This document shows, in pieces, positions 60,013-64,000 of a DNA stretch of 64,000 nucleotides. The stretch covers positions 1-64,000 of the forward strand of contig CALVEM010000011.1 in the NCBI GenBank assembly GCA_944326605.1. Reading direction: 5' to 3'. The notes under the pieces were generated by a model that worked only from the letters and a program-made list of their open reading frames with translations, had not been told where the DNA came from and searched no databases. Origin of the DNA: Candidatus Gastranaerophilales bacterium (GTDB lineage: Bacteria; Cyanobacteriota; Vampirovibrionia; Gastranaerophilales; Gastranaerophilaceae). Numbering within the stretch: position 1 is the first letter of the stretch; each line of letters starts with the position of its first letter. The position numbers were made by a program, and so were the translations under genes.

Positions 60013-61479
60013 GTGGAAGATTCAGTTCTTAAAAAAGCCAACTCAAAAAAGAATTTAACAGAAGAAATCGCAACTCGAAAACGTGCATTAAATTTCTATT
60101 CTTTAGCCAATATCCTGCCTGACCCTGATATTGTTTTGCGTAAGCAAGGCAAAGATATAAGGATTTACAAAGAATTACTTTGTGATCCGCACGTTTTTGC
60201 TTGCACCCAATCAAGAAAAGCCGGAGTTTTATCTCTGGAATGGGAAATCAATCGAGGCTTAGATAAAGACGAAAAAGCCGAAGAGGTGGAAAAACTACTA
60301 AAAAAACTGGATATCCACAAACTAATTTCTGACATTTTGGATGCCACACAGTTTGGGTTTCAGCCACTTGAAATATTATGGAAAAAAGATAAATCGGGAT
60401 ATATTATGCCCGAAAAAATTATTGCAAAACCTCCCGAATGGTTTTGTTTTGATGATGATAATAACCTCAAATTCAGAACTAAAGAGAATTATTATGGCGA
60501 AGTTGTACCCGATAAAAAGTTCCTGCTTGCTCAAAATAATCCGAGCTACAACAATCCTTATGGCGAACGAACTCTTTCCCGTTGCTTTTGGGCAGTAACT
60601 TTCAAAAAAGGCGGACTCAAATTTTGGGTTGTATTTACTGAAAAATACGGAATGCCACATTTAATAGGTAAACACCCTCGTGGAGCATCAAAAGAAGAAA
60701 CCGATACTCTTGCTGATATGCTTGAAGAAATGGTGCAAGATGCTATTGCTGTAATTCCTGATGACTCGTCTGTTGAAATTCAAGAAGCGAACAAGTCATC
60801 TTCTGCTGAAATCTATGAAAAATTAATTGACAAGATGAACGCAGAAATTTCAAAAGCAGTTCTCGGTCAGACATTAACAACTGAAATAGGCTCAACAGGA
60901 AGTTATGCTGCTGCAAATACTCACATGGCAGTTAGGCAAGACATCGTTGATGCCGATAAAAAACTCGTTGAAAGCATTATTAATCAACTGATTCGTTGGA
61001 TTTATGAAATTAACTTTTCAACTGAAGATGTCCCGGTATTTGAAATGTATGCTCCCGAAGATGTCGATTTGACTTTGGCTCAACGAGATAAAATTCTTTC
61101 TGACACAGGAGTTAAATTCACAAAAGAATACTTTATTAAAAATTATGGTCTTGAAGATGAGGACTTTGATATTAGGGAAGATGTTTACCCTGCACAAAAT
61201 CCTAATTTTAAAGAATTTAAACAAGATGATGAGGAAAAGTTAACTGTAGGACAAGAGCAGCTTGAAAACTTATTCGGATTTATATCTGAAACTAAATTAT
61301 CCGAACAAGCTCAGAAACTTTTAAAACCGTTTCTTTCATTAGTTGAAACATGTGACAGCTATGAGGAATTTGAAGAATTACTCAACGAAAAAAATCTACA
61401 CAGCAAAACCTTTGAACAGGATTTACAAAAAGCATTGTTCCTCTGCGAACTGCAAGGGAGGTCTGATGGACTTGAATAA
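60013..61479 (+). CDS. Portal protein (Mu gp29-like, DUF935)
   Basis: This 488-residue portal starts with GTG 60013, 2 bp after the tube gene. It has LANILPDPDIVLRKQGKDIR, FACTQSRKAGVLSLEWEINR, ILDATQFGFQPLEILWKKD, then SKAVLGQTLTTEIGSTGSYA, all characteristic of DUF935. It forms the DNA gate at one capsid vertex. It lies after the tail tube gene rather than near terminase as in Mu. Confidence 0.93.
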   Translation: MEDSVLKKANSKKNLTEEIATRKRALNFYSLANILPDPDIVLRKQGKDIRIYKELLCDPHVFACTQSRKAGVLSLEWEINRGLDKDEKAEEVEKLLKKLDIHKLISDILDATQFGFQPLEILWKKDKSGYIMPEKIIAKPPEWFCFDDDNNLKFRTKENYYGEVVPDKKFLLAQNNPSYNNPYGERTLSRCFWAVTFKKGGLKFWVVFTEKYGMPHLIGKHPRGASKEETDTLADMLEEMVQDAIAVIPDDSSVEIQEANKSSSAEIYEKLIDKMNAEISKAVLGQTLTTEIGSTGSYAAANTHMAVRQDIVDADKKLVESIINQLIRWIYEINFSTEDVPVFEMYAPEDVDLTLAQRDKILSDTGVKFTKEYFIKNYGLEDEDFDIREDVYPAQNPNFKEFKQDDEEKLTVGQEQLENLFGFISETKLSEQAQKLLKPFLSLVETCDSYEEFEELLNEKNLHSKTFEQDLQKALFLCELQGRSDGLE

Positions 61480-62425
61480 AATCTATGTCGGACACGCTCT
61501 TGAGGTTTTAAAAACATTTCCTGAATCATCTGTCAATACTTGTATAACCTCGCCTCCATATTGGGGATTAAGAGATTATAAAACAAATCCTGCTCAATGG
61601 CAGGATGGTTGGGTCGGCGAACTTGGTGCAGAGCCTAACTTTAATCAATACATTAATCATCTGTGCGATGTTTTTGATGAAGTAAAAAGAGTTTTAAAAG
61701 ATGATGGAACTTGTTGGGTTAATATTGGCGATACATATGGAGGCAGCTCTCTTAATTCTTCTTATAGAGTCAAAGCTAAAGGCGAGACATCATTTTTAAA
61801 CTCGGTTGATCATTTACAAAAAGTTGCTCACACTCGTGGCAAATATTCAAAGAGTCTGCTATTAATTCCATTTCGCTTTGCAATAGAAATGATGAACAGA
61901 GGATGGACTGTTCGCAATGTTATTATTTGGCAAAAACCAAATGCGACCCCTCAAAGTGTAAAAGATAGATTTACTGTTGATTTTGAATATTTGTTTTTCT
62001 TTTCTAAAACGAAAAAATATTATTTTGAACAGCAACTAGAGCCAATTAAACAATCAACATACAATCGCTGCAAAACAGGCTGCGGAATTAATAAAGGTGC
62101 AAATTATCAAGGTTTGAATAAAAAAAACTTTGAACGAATACAGAAGCGAATTTTAGATGGAACTATTGCCGGCAGAAATAAACGCACAGTATGGCAAATC
62201 GCAACACATGCTTATCATGGAGCACACTTTGCTGTTTTTCCTCCTGCTCTCATTGAAACCCCGATTAAATCCTGTTGCCCTGAAGGTGGAATTGTTTTAG
62301 ATCCATTCATTGGCAGCGGTACAACTGCGATTGTAGCCGAAAAATTAAACAGGAATTGGATTGGAATTGAGCTTAATCACGAATATACAAAATTAGCTGA
62401 AGAGAGAATCGCTCAAATTAAATAG
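61466..62425 (+). CDS. DNA methyltransferase, beta class (SPPY)
   Basis: This 319-residue enzyme starts at ATG 61466 behind GGGAGG. The catalytic TSPPYWGLRDY is near residue 28 and the AdoMet motif DPFIGSGTTAIVAEKLNRNW near 275, so motif IV precedes motif I (beta class). SPPY favours N4-cytosine methylation, though some adenine enzymes share it. No cognate nuclease lies next to it, so it is probably an orphan that protects phage DNA. It overlaps the portal gene by 14 nt and is followed 6 bp later by the PAPS-reductase-like gene. Confidence 0.9.
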   Translation: MDLNKIYVGHALEVLKTFPESSVNTCITSPPYWGLRDYKTNPAQWQDGWVGELGAEPNFNQYINHLCDVFDEVKRVLKDDGTCWVNIGDTYGGSSLNSSYRVKAKGETSFLNSVDHLQKVAHTRGKYSKSLLLIPFRFAIEMMNRGWTVRNVIIWQKPNATPQSVKDRFTVDFEYLFFFSKTKKYYFEQQLEPIKQSTYNRCKTGCGINKGANYQGLNKKNFERIQKRILDGTIAGRNKRTVWQIATHAYHGAHFAVFPPALIETPIKSCCPEGGIVLDPFIGSGTTAIVAEKLNRNWIGIELNHEYTKLAEERIAQIK

Positions 62426-62431
62426 GAATTT

Positions 62432-63382
62432 ATGACAAGAATAACCCCCGAAGAAGCCGCTATGAAAAGAAACTTCTTAAAACAGCGACAAAGTTTACCT
62501 TTAAATTTAAAAATTCAAATGTCTCAACGCAGAATACAGGAATTTTACGACCACTTTGACGGCAAAGTGTATGTTTCTTTCTCCGGCGGCAAAGATTCAA
62601 CTGTTCTTCTGCATTTGGTGCGTTCAATGTTCCCCGATATTCCTGCGGTTTTTGTAGACACAGGACTTGAATATCCTGAAGTCAGAAAGTTTGTTAAATC
62701 TTTTGAAAATGTAATTATAATTCGTCCTGAAATGCCATTTAATAAAGTAATTACAGAGTATGGTTATCCTGTAATCAGTAAGGAAGTCGCTCAATTTATT
62801 GAAGATAACAGAAGAAACCCGAACGGATATACTGCCAAGAAGTTTGATCCAAACAGCGATTATGTGAAACGATACGGTTCACGTTTTTGTCTTGCAAAAT
62901 GGAATTATTTAAAAGACAGCGACATCAAGATTTCTTCACAATGCTGTCGAATAATGAAAAAAGCTCCGGCAAAGAAATTTGAAAAAGAGTCCGGCTTAAA
63001 ACCATTTATTGCAACAATGGCAGCCGAAAGCAATTTAAGAAAACAAGAATACATCAAAAAAGGCTGTAATTCGTTTGAATCCAAACGCCCTGCATCCACT
63101 CCTCTTGGTTTTTGGACTGAACAGGATATTCTTCAATATTTGGTTGAAAATAATCTGCCGTATTGTTCGGTTTATGGCGAGATTAAACAAGATAAATCCG
63201 GCAAATATTATACAACTCAAGCCAAACGCACAGGCTGTATGTTCTGTATGTTTGGAGTCCATAACGAAAAATCCCCGAATAAATTTGAATTGATGAGAGA
63301 AACTCATCCAAAACTTTACGATTACTGTATCAATCAACTTGGATGCGGCAGAGTTCTCGATTTTCTTGGAGTGAAGTATTAA
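62432..63382 (+). CDS. PAPS-reductase-family protein with cysteine cluster
   Basis: This 316-residue member of the PP-loop ATPase superfamily has VYVSFSGGKDSTVLLHLV near residue 48 and VDTGLEYPEVRKFV. Cysteines in SRFCLAK, SSQCCRIMKK and RTGCMFCMFG could hold an iron-sulfur cluster, as in assimilatory sulfate reductases, tRNA thiolases and DndC. It is common in phages, where its substrate is mostly unknown. Beside a methyltransferase a nucleic-acid modification role is plausible. It overlaps the MuF gene by one base. Confidence 0.85.
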   Translation: MTRITPEEAAMKRNFLKQRQSLPLNLKIQMSQRRIQEFYDHFDGKVYVSFSGGKDSTVLLHLVRSMFPDIPAVFVDTGLEYPEVRKFVKSFENVIIIRPEMPFNKVITEYGYPVISKEVAQFIEDNRRNPNGYTAKKFDPNSDYVKRYGSRFCLAKWNYLKDSDIKISSQCCRIMKKAPAKKFEKESGLKPFIATMAAESNLRKQEYIKKGCNSFESKRPASTPLGFWTEQDILQYLVENNLPYCSVYGEIKQDKSGKYYTTQAKRTGCMFCMFGVHNEKSPNKFELMRETHPKLYDYCINQLGCGRVLDFLGVKY

Positions 63383-64000
63383 TGGTAGAACTTAAAGGTT
63401 TATTTAAACTTGCTCCGGCATTAGCAATTAAATATTTCAAGAAAAAAGGAAACACCTATTCTTGGGATTGGTACGAAATATGGCAAGATGCACATAAAAA
63501 GACGTTTACTGTCGCCAAAGTAATGCGAGAGGACATTTTAAAAGACATTCGCTCTGCGGTAGATAAAGCATTGACCGAGGGTAAAACATTCCACGAATTT
63601 CAAAAAGAATTAAAACCAACCCTGCAAAAGAAAGGTTGGTGGGGTGAACAATTCGTGGTTGATTCAAACGGAGTCGCAGAAAAAGTTCAACTCGGCTCAA
63701 TGTATCGACTTAAAACTATCTACCACGTCAATATGCAGACAGCCTATCAAACAGGACGATATAAAACTCAGATTGAAAACGTGGATTCAAGACCATATTG
63801 GGAATATGTCGCAGTTATGGATGCATCAACCCGACCTGAACACGCAATGCTTAACGGACTTGTTTATCCCTATGATGATCCGTTTTGGAATGCCTTTTAC
63901 CCACCGAATGGTTGGCGGTGCAGATGCCGGGTAAATGCAATTTCGCAGTACAAAGTCGATAAAAATAAAATCCCGATTAGTTCTTCTGCCGGAAGTTTGT
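63382..64000 (+). CDS. MuF-like head morphogenesis protein, partial
   Basis: An open frame from ATG 63382 (TAATG overlap with the previous stop) runs to the window end without a stop, giving 206 codons so far. It includes KGLFKLAPALAIKYFKKKGN, a helical region, and the MuF hallmark YPPNGWRCRCRVNAIS with ASTRPEHAMLNGL before it. MuF proteins enter the head with DNA or link portal and capsid. The C-terminal part is outside the window. Confidence 0.9.
   Translation, partial: MVELKGLFKLAPALAIKYFKKKGNTYSWDWYEIWQDAHKKTFTVAKVMREDILKDIRSAVDKALTEGKTFHEFQKELKPTLQKKGWWGEQFVVDSNGVAEKVQLGSMYRLKTIYHVNMQTAYQTGRYKTQIENVDSRPYWEYVAVMDASTRPEHAMLNGLVYPYDDPFWNAFYPPNGWRCRCRVNAISQYKVDKNKIPISSSAGSL

Larger units (their letters stand above)
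30961..64000. mobile_element. Mu-like contractile-tailed prophage, right end beyond window
   Basis: From 31051 the gene order is early transposition genes, GemA, small early genes and Mor on the plus strand; then a convergent minus-strand block of accessory, lysis, fibre, baseplate, tail and terminase genes; then a divergent plus-strand head block ending in a truncated MuF gene. Terminase, portal, capsid, sheath, tube, tape measure and baseplate are all present, so it could be intact. The exact left boundary is unclear because of the extra transposition module. Confidence 0.9.

Overview
The window looks like a chromosome segment from a low-GC, cyanobacteria-related gut lineage (Gastranaerophilales / Vampirovibrionia, formerly Melainabacteria), interrupted by a large transposable prophage. 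The assignment is inference. It rests on the low GC, a cyanobacterial-style tmRNA tag beginning ANN, large low-complexity coiled-coil proteins, and a secreted protein with the short N-terminal NVSFVNFEG signature I associate with that group.

Positions 1-26400 are host. In order: a terminator and tmRNA, with a possible structured RNA just upstream of it; a zinc-ribbon XRE regulator; a lipoprotein; recA behind a small coiled-coil HTH gene with a clear promoter; a TPR protein; two tandem secreted paralogs; a lipoate ligase-like protein; a coiled-coil protein; ispD carrying two in-frame 63-bp repeat insertions; thiL; a GAF-GGDEF-HD-GYP signalling protein; a family 9 glycosyltransferase; a ROK sugar kinase; a secreted GH13 enzyme; a 1558-residue protein; trxA; a DnaQ-like exonuclease; an organophosphate antiporter; gmk; coaBC; a NIF3-family gene; and tRNA-Gln.

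From about 26430 the sequence is mobile DNA. Four copies of a ~30-bp repeat next to the tRNA terminator look like transposase binding sites at an element end. They are followed by a first MuA-like transposase, MuB-like ATPase and HTH module (27361-30701). A terminator and a short spacer separate this from a second, unrelated-looking MuA/MuB module (31051-34104). That second module leads directly into GemA (gp16-like), two small early genes and a Mor-type activator, so it is the transposition module of a Mu-like prophage.

The early operon carries two excellent type II hammerhead ribozymes (35065-35125 and 35437-35501). Each begins just after a stop codon, and together they bracket one 94-residue gene. 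A convergent minus-strand block (54276 down to 35943) carries terminase, P2/Mu-type contractile tail and baseplate genes, fibre genes with discoidin-like domains, endolysin, and a string of accessory genes. Three of the accessory genes sit behind copies of a ~80-bp intergenic repeat. The tail-chaperone gene contains a lambda-like GGGAAAG slippery site that joins it to a downstream overlapping frame. A plus-strand block (54560-64000) carries protease/scaffold, capsid, gp36/gp37-like, sheath, tube, portal, a DNA methyltransferase, a PAPS-reductase-family protein and the start of a MuF head protein. The prophage continues past the right edge.

The strongest candidates for something little described are the paired hammerhead ribozymes that would excise a phage mRNA with hairpin-capped ends, the stacked double MuA/MuB arrangement, and the repeat-linked accessory gene cassettes.
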